Source: Haematococcus lacustris (lineage: Eukaryota; Chlorophyta; Chlorophyceae; Chlamydomonadales; Haematococcaceae). From it: DNA of 64,000 nt. The stretch is taken from assembly GCA_030144725.1 (NCBI GenBank), contig JASKMD010000017.1, positions 5,437,278 through 5,501,277 of the forward strand, written 5' to 3'. The translations under genes were made by a program, and so were the position numbers. Shown here one piece after another: positions 42,496 through 51,661 of the stretch. Under the pieces are notes generated by a model. It had not been told where the DNA came from and ran no database searches. It saw only the letters and a program-made list of their open reading frames with translations. The stretch's first letter is position 1, and the number at the start of each line of letters is the position of its first letter.

Positions 42496-42654
42496 GATGG
42501 CAGGCTGAGCAGGGACAGGCTGGGCAGGGGCAAGCGGGGGGAGTGGGGGTTAGGGGGGTGCATCAGGGGCTTGAGGGGCGGCACGGCTGGAGGCTTAGTG
42601 GCGCTGGGGAAGCCCGAGGTGGGGTAGCCCACCAGGCACGTCAGAAATATACAC

Positions 42655-42880
42655 AACACAAACAGTGAAGCGATGACGCGGAGCTGGCTGTGCACCTCAG
42701 CCCGCAGCTGGAGGTGCTCCTGTAGCTTGCGGTTTGTTTTCTTGCAGCCGCGCATACAAAGAGGCGATCACTCGAAGCTGGCTGTGCACCCCAGCCCTCA
42801 GCTGGAAGTGTGCCATCAGCTTGCGGCGGGTTTTCTTGCACCCGCGCAGCACAGCGCCACCCGGGACCTTGAGTACCTGC
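42655..42880 (-). repeat. 95-bp coding-like tandem module (copy 1; also 47540-47765)
   Basis: Two adjacent units encode RGCKKT(N/R)RKL..H.QLRA with VHSQLRVIASL, but in different frames, so the tandem repeat arose at DNA level. A third, solo unit lies at about 61590-61700 next to Fanzor copy G. Confidence 0.75.
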
Positions 42881-43223
42881 GGCTAAGCACAATTGACATT
42901 TTGACAGGCCACTTTGACAGGCCCAGACACGATGAGGGGACACAAACAGTGCGGGGACACACAAGGCGGGGGCGGCCACTTACGTGACGTCTTTTCGTCT
43001 CACAGCGGAACGAGACGCTGCGACCGAACCAAAAGGAGCGACGGGTTAGCTCACAGTTGGCTAGGGAAACAAACCTTTCAGTTTCTTTGCTGGGCCCTTC
43101 TTTTGTTTGTTGGTGCCCTTCCGCTTCTTCGTACCCATCACGCGATGTGAGTGTCGCTCAATCGTCGCTTTGTTGATCGGCTTTGTTGATTGTCACTTTG
43201 TTGTTGAATTGAGTTAAGAAAAC

Positions 43224-43421
43224 TACCGTACTCTCCCTTTTAATTCCCTATCCCGAATCGTTTTTTGTCCTTCGGGAAAACGGGAATGATTAAACAATGT
43301 AGGTTATTGGTCTTTCGGGAAGTACCGTACTCTCTCTTTCGATTCGCGTCCGCGAATTGTTTTTTTTGCCTCGCGAAGTCGCGAACAAGTAAACAATGTG
43401 ATTTTTTACTGAATCGCGAAG
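43224..43421 (+). repeat. two tandem 99-nt modules with coordinated CCC/CGC and GGG/GCG changes
   Basis: Both modules (43224-43322, 43323-43421) begin TACCGTACTCTC and align without gaps. Module 1 has ATTCCC, TCCCGAAT, TTCGGGAA, ACGGGAAT and TTCGGGAAG. Module 2 has ATTCGC, CCGCGAAT, CTCGCGAAG, TCGCGAAC and ATCGCGAAG at the same positions. AAACAATGT is shared. Copy 2 of the block repeats both at 48109-48306. The changes keep complementarity inside each module, as expected for a structured RNA or a hairpin-forming DNA site. Confidence 0.85.
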
Positions 43422-43460
43422 TGGTCAAACAATTATTTGACCTGCGTAAATGGTGCTGCG

Positions 43461-43592
43461 ATGGATCGCTTTGTGGTCCGTGGCATCCCTGTTGACGACG
43501 CAGCCGAAAATATGCTACGCCAGGGTGACCAACACGATGAAGTGCACTATCAGAGGGCTCTCGATCGTGATGCTCCCTTAAACGGCTCTTGA
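43461..43592 (+). CDS. 43-aa ORF of repeat X (copy 1), unknown transposon protein fragment
   Basis: Reads MDRFVVRGIPVDDAAENMLR, then QGDQHDEVHYQRALDRDAP and LNGS-stop. The diverged copy at 26967-27062 keeps the frame with mostly conservative changes (QVDQHDEMHYQRALDRDAP), which suggests past selection as protein. It begins 40 bp after the 99-nt modules. It may be the N-terminus of a transposase whose remainder is lost. Confidence 0.4.
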   Translation: MDRFVVRGIPVDDAAENMLRQGDQHDEVHYQRALDRDAPLNGS

Positions 43593-43735
43593 TCAGCGGC
43601 AAATGTCTAAAGCATATCAGCCTGGTATGGGTTGTTGCAGCCCACCAGCACATCAGGAGGCATGAGTGACCTCGTCCTTGCATGGCGGCTGCAAGAATGC
43701 TAGCACTTTGCGTGCTTGTGATGACAGCTGGTCAC

Positions 43736-43982
43736 TAGGGCGCGACCGAAATATGATTTTCCTGAGGAAACGCCGATATGACTGAATATGACTGGAATAT
43801 GATTTTCACCGTTTGTAGGGCGGTGGAGAAGATTTGAGACTTAGCGAACGGAGATTAGGCTAGCGGAGACCCCTAGCTATGTATGGATCACTAAGCCACG
43901 GCCATATCTGCCAAGGGCGGCCCACAAGGCAGATGATATGTCCATGCTGAAATATGATCAAAAATGATATGGTCGCGCCCTA
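43736..43982. mobile_element. hAT-type MITE-3, 247 bp (copy 1)
   Basis: The ends TAGGGCGCGACC and GGTCGCGCCCTA are perfect 12-bp inverted repeats, with ATATGATTTT-like sequence inside both. The target duplication CTGGTCAC is exact (43728-43735 and 43983-43990). The 8-bp duplication and TAGGG start fit hAT elements. Internal short repeats GAATATGA(C/T)T occur. The same element is at 48621-48867 with the same flanks, so it predates the segmental duplication. Confidence 0.9.
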
Positions 43983-44018
43983 CTGGTCACCCCTTCATGG
44001 AGCCACCACGTAACTTAG

Positions 44019-44201
44019 TAGATAATGGTGTCGCGGGTCGTTTTAGGCGGTTTAAAAAGGCGAGGTCGAGGCCCTGGCGCGGGGCAGCTCGAGACCGAAG
44101 CCAGCGGACACGGAGCGTAGCGACGTGGCCGCTAGCTGAGGTCGAGAGCTGTCCCGCGCCAGGGCCGAGACCGAGCCTTTTTCAACCACCTGAAACGACC
44201 C
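44019..44201. mobile_element. foldback MITE-4 (copy 1, right end deleted)
   Basis: Same as 48904-49104, but the right outer part (after CGACCC) is missing. The sequence jumps to what lies at 50266 in block copy 2. Confidence 0.8.
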
Positions 44202-44204
44202 TAA

Positions 44205-45600
44205 CGCTGTGGCAGCACGGGTGGCAGCTGCGGGGAGGGAGGCTGGCTGGGGCGGGCTGGGGCTGGAGCTGGGGGAAGGGAATGGGGAGGGAGAGGGGGA
44301 GTGAGTGGGGCAGCAACATGCTGCAGCTTTGGCAGCCCCCCTCTCTCTGAGGAACTGTATGGCTCCGTTCAGCAGGGCTGATGGCATGCAGACAGGCCAG
44401 GTTTTGGTCGTGCCAGGGGCAGGGGTCGGGGCTAGGGCTGCAGCTAGGGCAGGGGCAGGGGCTGGGGCGGGGGCGGGGGCTGAGGCAGCCGGTAGGGCTG
44501 GGGTGGGGGCTGGTGCGGGGGCTGTGATGAGGGCTGAGGTGGTGGCGAGGGCTGGGATGAGAGGAGGAGTGGGGACCAGGGCAGGGGCTGGGGCTGGGGC
44601 TGCTGGGCTGGAATAGCGGCTGCATGGAGGCTGATGGCATGCTGTCAGCCGGCGTATTGACCCCCTGCTGCAAGGGTGCGGGGGTGCTGGGACCCTGCTC
44701 CTCAGGTTATGGTGCCAACGGGGATGACGAGAAGGGCCTGCAGCACATCATGGCAGGGCAGGTAGCATGCAGGTAGCGGTACCTTCAGCTGTACCTTCTT
44801 GCAGTGTTGACAACTGTAGCGTCACCTTGCTATCAGGCTGTGACCGCAGAAGGCGCAACAGTGCGGGTACTTGCTGTATCTGCTGAGAATTGCACCAGCA
44901 ATTGCCCTGCAACCAATGTGGGGCAGGGGCAGGGCCGGGTGGTGCTGGCTGGACCCCTGCAGCCGGGACTGTGATGGGTGCGAGAGGTATGGGAGATGGT
45001 GGGGGCAGGGCGCATGGGCTGGCCCAAGCTGTGCACCTGCTTGCATGGGTGTGGAGCAGAGACGGGGCATGGGCTGGAGCTGGCTGGCTGGCTCCTGCCC
45101 CCGCAGCTGCTGGCCCACGGCATGCGCAGCTGCAGCAGCCTCTGCGCAAGTCCTGTGGGCTAGTGGAACCTGTGAAGGCTTAAGGTTGTCGCAGGCCGTG
45201 ATGACTTCACACATCTGGGCTGTGACCTGGCCGATGAGGCTCTGTCAGGAGCGGTAGGAGGCTGCTTCCCCCTCCACATGGATCTCCACCCAGCCAGTGC
45301 TGCCAGCTGGGGCAAACTTCACACAACACGCACAGCGGGCAGTATTGCCCCCCCTCCATTTGTAGGGGTGGGATTTGGAGGACAAGCCCATGCCTGCAGG
45401 CATGTGCACACGCCAGCTTCTACACCTCTTGGGATAACTCAGGATGAGTTGAGACTTTGGCAGGGGGTCCACAATGAGTTCCCTAGCCAGTGACGCAAGG
45501 CTGGAGAGTTCGACTGAGTTCGATGGTCGTGAGACTAGCATCAGCAGAGTGGGGAGCATGGAGGAGGGTTTGCCCACCTTTTGGAGCCTAATTAACAAGG
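44205..45600 (-). pseudogene. transposon-like ORF with two Cys clusters, interrupted only by TGA (copy 1)
   Basis: One minus-strand frame runs from MLPTLLMLVSRPSNSVEL (about 45558) to the GC-rich Pro/Gln region near 44300. It reads through CRSWRVHMPAGMGLSS, ARCACCVKFAPAG, LIGQVTAQMCEVI, PHCCAFCGHSLIA, RYSCQHCKKVQ and LPACYLPCHD. It is interrupted by TGA after EGEAASYRS, LIAR, GTIT and QYAG. Cys pairs resemble a zinc ribbon. I do not recognise the family. All four stops could come from CGA by C-to-T change, as expected for a methylated, silenced element. The copy at 50266-51661 is identical. Confidence 0.45.
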
Positions 45601-46793
45601 GATTGATGCACTTGCCACTGCTGTGCTCCTACTGTGGTCTCCTCCTAGTTTCAGAGCCCCTGGGCCAGCGCATGTTGGTCACGATGTTGGACATGAGGTC
45701 GGGCTCCTCGCACATCGCGCACTATCCATCGCTTTAACCAGACACTCACTGCTTCTGGGTCAACGTACATCAAGTCCGCAGGCACGGTAGGGTCGGATAC
45801 CCGGCAACATGCCCGACCAGCTCAGCGTGTGGCTCAGCGCGGCCGCACGCCGACGCTTCAATCAGCGTGCGAGTCCGTGCAGAAATGAGTCCGGAAAAGC
45901 CGTTGTCCCTGATCGTTAGGGTTGGTGGTCCAATGGGAGGGGTGACCAGCTACCAGCGAGTCGCTATGACCCAGCAATAACACAAGCAGCGAGCAATGAC
46001 CTGCCATGACCCCAACAACGACGATAGCAGTGCCAGCAGCGAGGGGCTGGCTGCACAAAGTCAGATTCTGGGGTGTTTGGTCAGGCTGGGGCAGCAGCCG
46101 GGGTGGCTGGCCAAGCTGGGGCAGCAGCTCGGGAGGCTAAACGCACAAAATCAGCTACTGGGGTGCGGTGAACAATGAACAACCCTTTCATTCGTCTCTC
46201 GATCGTGGGGTGCGGAGAACGATGAACAACCCTTTCAAACGTCTCTCGATCGTCAAACGACAATGATTGAGAAGCGACTACCCGGGACTACTAACTTTGG
46301 GCCTTCTCAGAGAAGTTCTCCATCGCCCAGCACACCGGCAAGGCGCATGAGAACTGGTGGCATCCTGCTAAGATTCAGCCCACCTTGCAAGGGGGAGGCG
46401 GGCCAGGCTGGGGCAAAGGCTAGGGCGGTGGCCAGGCCAGGGTGGCAAGCAGGGTGGCTGCTTTGTCCAAGGCAAGGTCGAGGGAGGTGGGCCAGGCTGG
46501 GGCAAAGGCTGGGGTCACAGGACAGGCGAGGGCGGCAACCAGGCTGGCAACCATGTCAAGGGGGGAGGCGGTTGGTCATACACGGGCAGCCGGCCAAGGT
46601 GGGGTGGCTGCAGGAGTAGCCTGAATGCTCCGAGGCAGATGATGAAATATACCGCCACTGCCAGCAACAGCAGGAGGACCACGAGTTTATAAGCGAGGTG
46701 TAGTGCCCCATGTGACGTGGTCAGGTGACAAGGTCACCAGAAGAGAGAGCCACGACAGGTGACTATGTGGATTATATGATTTCAGTGAAGCTG

Positions 46794-46915
46794 AGGTCAG
46801 GTCAGGTCAGGTCAGGTCAGGTCAGGTCAGGTCAGGTCAGGTCAGGTCAGGTCAGGTCAGGTCAGGTCAGGTCAGGTCAGGTCAGGTCAGGTCAGGTCAG
46901 GTCAGGTCAGGTCAG
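46794..46915 (+). repeat. (CAGGT)n array between the two duplication copies
   Basis: About 23 pure CAGGT units starting after GATTTCAGTGAAGCTGAG. It probably marks the recombination or amplification site of the tandem duplication. Confidence 0.95.
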
Positions 46916-46918
46916 AGT

Positions 46919-47380
46919 CTATGCACCACCATCACTTGCCTGGTTGGAATAGTGCTGCTGCATGGTCACCGCCAGCTGCATGGAGTGCGCTCCGATGGTG
47001 TTGTTGTCACCTCTCAGATTGATGTTGCCCAGCTCCTGTAGCTTGGCCAGCAGCGCCTGGTTCCTGGGGCCCTCAAAGACTGGCATGAGCGTGGGGTGAC
47101 GGCGCTGGCTTTTGCGCACAAGTTGGTTGTAGACAGTCTTGAAGTTCGGGTTGGCGAAGAATTCGCAGAAGTCTTTCTGCTGCCTTAGCATGACAGGGTC
47201 CTCGCTGTCAAGGGGCAAGGGATGCCCTGTGGGTGCTGCTGGTGCAAGGGCTGCCAGACGGGCGCTGCAACGCCTTGCAGTGGGCTGCATGACTGGCTGA
47301 GGCTCTGGCTCCGAGTCAAACTGTGACTCCGGCTCAGAGTTACAATCTGACTTGGAGTCAGAATTGTAGTCCCACTCCAT
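46919..47380 (-). CDS. acidic 153-aa ORF of the duplicated block (copy 2), unknown
   Basis: Identical to 42034-42495; see that entry for the description. Confidence 0.4.
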   Translation of the reverse strand: MEWDYNSDSKSDCNSEPESQFDSEPEPQPVMQPTARRCSARLAALAPAAPTGHPLPLDSEDPVMLRQQKDFCEFFANPNFKTVYNQLVRKSQRRHPTLMPVFEGPRNQALLAKLQELGNINLRGDNNTIGAHSMQLAVTMQQHYSNQASDGGA

Positions 47381-48108
47381 GATGGCAGGCTGAGCAGGGA
47401 CAGGCTGGGCAGGGGCAAGCGGGGGGAGTGGGGGTTAGGGGGGTGCATCAGGGGCTTGAGGGGCGGCACGGCTGGAGGCTTAGTGGCGCTGGGGAAGCCC
47501 GAGGTGGGGTAGCCCACCAGGCACGTCAGAAATATACACAACACAAACAGTGAAGCGATGACGCGGAGCTGGCTGTGCACCTCAGCCCGCAGCTGGAGGT
47601 GCTCCTGTAGCTTGCGGTTTGTTTTCTTGCAGCCGCGCATACAAAGAGGCGATCACTCGAAGCTGGCTGTGCACCCCAGCCCTCAGCTGGAAGTGTGCCA
47701 TCAGCTTGCGGCGGGTTTTCTTGCACCCGCGCAGCACAGCGCCACCCGGGACCTTGAGTACCTGCGGCTAAGCACAATTGACATTTTGACAGGCCACTTT
47801 GACAGGCCCAGACACGATGAGGGGACACAAACAGTGCGGGGACACACAAGGCGGGGGCGGCCACTTACGTGACGTCTTTTCGTCTCACAGCGGAACGAGA
47901 CGCTGCGACCGAACCAAAAGGAGCGACGGGTTAGCTCACAGTTGGCTAGGGAAACAAACCTTTCAGTTTCTTTGCTGGGCCCTTCTTTTGTTTGTTGGTG
48001 CCCTTCCGCTTCTTCGTACCCATCACGCGATGTGAGTGTCGCTCAATCGTCGCTTTGTTGATCGGCTTTGTTGATTGTCACTTTGTTGTTGAATTGAGTT
48101 AAGAAAAC

Positions 48109-48306
48109 TACCGTACTCTCCCTTTTAATTCCCTATCCCGAATCGTTTTTTGTCCTTCGGGAAAACGGGAATGATTAAACAATGTAGGTTATTGGTCTTT
48201 CGGGAAGTACCGTACTCTCTCTTTCGATTCGCGTCCGCGAATTGTTTTTTTTGCCTCGCGAAGTCGCGAACAAGTAAACAATGTGATTTTTTACTGAATC
48301 GCGAAG
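48109..48306 (+). repeat. two tandem 99-nt modules (second block copy)
   Basis: Same as 43224-43421, shifted by 4885 bp. Confidence 0.85.
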
Positions 48307-48345
48307 TGGTCAAACAATTATTTGACCTGCGTAAATGGTGCTGCG

Positions 48346-48477
48346 ATGGATCGCTTTGTGGTCCGTGGCATCCCTGTTGACGACGCAGCCGAAAATATGC
48401 TACGCCAGGGTGACCAACACGATGAAGTGCACTATCAGAGGGCTCTCGATCGTGATGCTCCCTTAAACGGCTCTTGA
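48346..48477 (+). CDS. 43-aa ORF of repeat X (copy 2)
   Basis: Identical to 43461-43592. Confidence 0.4.
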   Translation: MDRFVVRGIPVDDAAENMLRQGDQHDEVHYQRALDRDAPLNGS

Positions 48478-48620
48478 TCAGCGGCAAATGTCTAAAGCAT
48501 ATCAGCCTGGTATGGGTTGTTGCAGCCCACCAGCACATCAGGAGGCATGAGTGACCTCGTCCTTGCATGGCGGCTGCAAGAATGCTAGCACTTTGCGTGC
48601 TTGTGATGACAGCTGGTCAC

Positions 48621-48867
48621 TAGGGCGCGACCGAAATATGATTTTCCTGAGGAAACGCCGATATGACTGAATATGACTGGAATATGATTTTCACCGTTTG
48701 TAGGGCGGTGGAGAAGATTTGAGACTTAGCGAGCGGAGATTAGGCTAGCGGAGACCCCTAGCTATGTATGGATCACTAAGCCACGGCCATATCTGCCAAG
48801 GGCGGCCCACAAGGCAGATGATATGTCCATGCTGAAATATGATCAAAAATGATATGGTCGCGCCCTA
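48621..48867. mobile_element. hAT-type MITE-3 (copy 2)
   Basis: Duplicate of 43736-43982 carried by the segmental duplication. Confidence 0.9.
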
Positions 48868-48903
48868 CTGGTCACCCCTTCATGGAGCCACCACGTAACT
48901 TAG

Positions 48904-49104
48904 TAGATAATGGTGTCGCGGGTCGTTTTAGGCGGTTTAAAAAGGCGAGGTCGAGGCCCTGGCGCGGGGCAGCTCGAGACCGAAGCCAGCGGACACGGAG
49001 CGTAGCGACGTGGCCGCTAGCTGAGGTCGAGAGCTGTCCCGCGCCAGGGCCGAGACCGAGCCTTTTTCAACCACCTGAAACGACCCTAGCGACTCCATTA
49101 TCTA
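48904..49104. mobile_element. foldback MITE-4 with long terminal inverted repeats (complete copy)
   Basis: The outer ends TAGATAATGG and CCATTATCTA are followed inward by GGGTCGTTTTAGGCGGTT against AACCACCTGAAACGACCC, and by GGCCCTGGCGCGGG against CCCGCGCCAGGGCC. Imperfect arms of about 75 bp leave a short loop rich in GAGGTCGAG. Non-coding. The truncated copy 1 is 44019-44201. Confidence 0.8.
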
Positions 49105-49106
49105 GT

Positions 49107-49304
49107 GTAATTGAGTTTTACGTAGGCGAAGCTCTATAGGCGCGGCGAAGCCGCGCAATGTGATGCTTCTTGTCACCTGCGATGGTGTTGGCCGGCTGTT
49201 ACGTGTTCGTTGGCAACCACTTTTGTTAATACACCAGGTCGCTGCAGTTAACGATTCTTAAAACGAGGTCTATTAACGATTACAATCGAGTAAAACTCAA
49301 TTAC
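49107..49304. mobile_element. MITE-5, 198 bp, 15-bp perfect inverted ends
   Basis: The ends are GTAATTGAGTTTTAC (49107-49121) and GTAAAACTCAATTAC (49290-49304). A 17-nt hairpin GCGCGGCGAAGCCGCGC (49140-49156) lies inside. No clear target duplication. It sits only 2 bp from MITE-4. Confidence 0.75.
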
Positions 49305-49630
49305 CACCACGTAAGGGACATTTGACTCCATGGAACCACCACGTAGGGGACATTTGACTTTGCGGCGTGCCTGGTGAGAGTCGAGTTGTCATTTTAAACG
49401 CCAAATGCCTTTTTTCTGCGTCGCGCTTGCGCCTGCGCGCCCGAGCTGCTGGCACCCACGGTGACCGGCAGTCTGCCAGGCACGCGAACGGTTTCGCTGT
49501 GCGCGATGGGCCTTTCAAATGCTGCTTCACAACACCCACAACGCGGGATGCAGAGTTCTCCGCTGCGGTACACTGCGGTACACTTTACGCATGGAGCCCA
49601 GTTTTCTCAACGTCATCTTACACAGCCAGC
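49305..49630. other. no feature recognised
   Basis: Direct repeat CCACCACGTA(A/G)GGGACATTTGAC (49306 and 49336), then unique sequence. No gene pattern. Confidence 0.4.
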
Positions 49631-50448
49631 TCAATCCCACTCTGCCTGCTCATTCAACTGCTCCAGTACCATGTACCGTAGGTCAGCACGCAAGGTGTTG
49701 GCTGGCACATACAACCCCACTGCCTTGCAATACTCGTTTAACATTTTCACGCTCAGCTTCTTGCCCAAGGTGCATAGCTGCATCACGCTGTCTGGTGCAA
49801 ATGAGCACAGAAGGGTGAGCACAGAAGGGGTCGTGCATTTCGCACATGCAATGGTGCAAATGGTGCAAATGGTGCAAATGAGCACAGAAGGGGTCATGCA
49901 TTTGGCACATGCACATGCAGTCTGTGACCACTGAACCTGGACCCCTGCTGCAGGGAAGAAGCAGCTGTGCATGCTCATAGAGCCGGGGATGGATGATGCA
50001 AAGGCTAGAGCACTCTGTCCAACAGCTGAGCCTGCTGGTCTGCTGAGCCACATCGCCCAAACACCTCCATCACCTCCTGACCCATGCGCTCAATGTGCTT
50101 GTCACGGGGGCCTGCTGCTGATCCGCGCTGCTGTGGCTGCTGGTTCTCCGCATGCGTGGCAAGAACATGGGTGGGAGGTGCTGGCCCTGACCTGCTCCTG
50201 TCCCTCTCCCTGCTCCTGCCCCTCTCCCTGCCCCTGCCCCTGTCGGAGTGTGGTGCACTGTGCTGCGCTGTGGCAGCACGGGTGGCAGCTGCGGGGAGGG
50301 AGGCTGGCTGGGGCGGGCTGGGGCTGGAGCTGGGGGAAGGGAATGGGGAGGGAGAGGGGGAGTGAGTGGGGCAGCAACATGCTGCAGCTTTGGCAGCCCC
50401 CCTCTCTCTGAGGAACTGTATGGCTCCGTTCAGCAGGGCTGATGGCAT
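49631..50448 (-). CDS. Arg/Ser-rich protein with SAP-like C-terminus, two-part gene fragment
   Basis: 50448-50005 reads a Pro/Ser-rich start, then DRGRGRERGRSRERDRSRSG, HAENQQPQQRGSAAGPRDKH and MGQEVMEVFGRCGSADQQAQ. After a probable intron, an exon (about 49796-49631) reads DSVMQLCTLGKKLSVKMLNE and YCKAVGLYVPAN with RADLRYMVLEQL, resembling a SAP (DNA-binding) motif, and ends AEWD-stop. Between them are tandem GCAAATGGT and AGCACAGAAGGGGTC units. It could be the C-terminal part of the same transposon gene as 50266-51661. It is absent from duplication copy 1 through the deletion. Family unknown. Confidence 0.35.
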
Positions 50449-51661
50449 GCAGACAGGCCAGGTTTTGGTCGTGCCAGGGGCAGGGGTCGGGGCTAGGGCT
50501 GCAGCTAGGGCAGGGGCAGGGGCTGGGGCGGGGGCGGGGGCTGAGGCAGCCGGTAGGGCTGGGGTGGGGGCTGGTGCGGGGGCTGTGATGAGGGCTGAGG
50601 TGGTGGCGAGGGCTGGGATGAGAGGAGGAGTGGGGACCAGGGCAGGGGCTGGGGCTGGGGCTGCTGGGCTGGAATAGCGGCTGCATGGAGGCTGATGGCA
50701 TGCTGTCAGCCGGCGTATTGACCCCCTGCTGCAAGGGTGCGGGGGTGCTGGGACCCTGCTCCTCAGGTTATGGTGCCAACGGGGATGACGAGAAGGGCCT
50801 GCAGCACATCATGGCAGGGCAGGTAGCATGCAGGTAGCGGTACCTTCAGCTGTACCTTCTTGCAGTGTTGACAACTGTAGCGTCACCTTGCTATCAGGCT
50901 GTGACCGCAGAAGGCGCAACAGTGCGGGTACTTGCTGTATCTGCTGAGAATTGCACCAGCAATTGCCCTGCAACCAATGTGGGGCAGGGGCAGGGCCGGG
51001 TGGTGCTGGCTGGACCCCTGCAGCCGGGACTGTGATGGGTGCGAGAGGTATGGGAGATGGTGGGGGCAGGGCGCATGGGCTGGCCCAAGCTGTGCACCTG
51101 CTTGCATGGGTGTGGAGCAGAGACGGGGCATGGGCTGGAGCTGGCTGGCTGGCTCCTGCCCCCGCAGCTGCTGGCCCACGGCATGCGCAGCTGCAGCAGC
51201 CTCTGCGCAAGTCCTGTGGGCTAGTGGAACCTGTGAAGGCTTAAGGTTGTCGCAGGCCGTGATGACTTCACACATCTGGGCTGTGACCTGGCCGATGAGG
51301 CTCTGTCAGGAGCGGTAGGAGGCTGCTTCCCCCTCCACATGGATCTCCACCCAGCCAGTGCTGCCAGCTGGGGCAAACTTCACACAACACGCACAGCGGG
51401 CAGTATTGCCCCCCCTCCATTTGTAGGGGTGGGATTTGGAGGACAAGCCCATGCCTGCAGGCATGTGCACACGCCAGCTTCTACACCTCTTGGGATAACT
51501 CAGGATGAGTTGAGACTTTGGCAGGGGGTCCACAATGAGTTCCCTAGCCAGTGACGCAAGGCTGGAGAGTTCGACTGAGTTCGATGGTCGTGAGACTAGC
51601 ATCAGCAGAGTGGGGAGCATGGAGGAGGGTTTGCCCACCTTTTGGAGCCTAATTAACAAGG
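50266..51661 (-). pseudogene. transposon-like ORF with two Cys clusters (copy 2)
   Basis: Duplicate of 44205-45600 with the same four TGA codons. Here it is still joined downstream to the Arg/Ser-rich ORF of 49631-50448. Confidence 0.45.

Larger units (their letters stand above)
42031..46793 (+). repeat. segmental duplication, copy 1
   Basis: Matches 46916-52854 in the same orientation. Only two substitutions were seen by eye (43838 A versus 48723 G; 46153 C versus 52214 T), so it is very young. Copy 1 lacks about 1.18 kb present in copy 2 (49088-50265). The breakpoint (about 44202) falls inside a MITE terminal repeat, so copy 1 suffered a deletion rather than copy 2 an insertion. Confidence 0.9.

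Noticed and set aside
46263..46619. 118-codon plus-strand ORF (also at 52324)
   Set aside because: Gly/Ala/Arg/Trp-rich translation of AGGCTGGGGCAAAGGCT-like repeats; no start context or domain that supports a gene.
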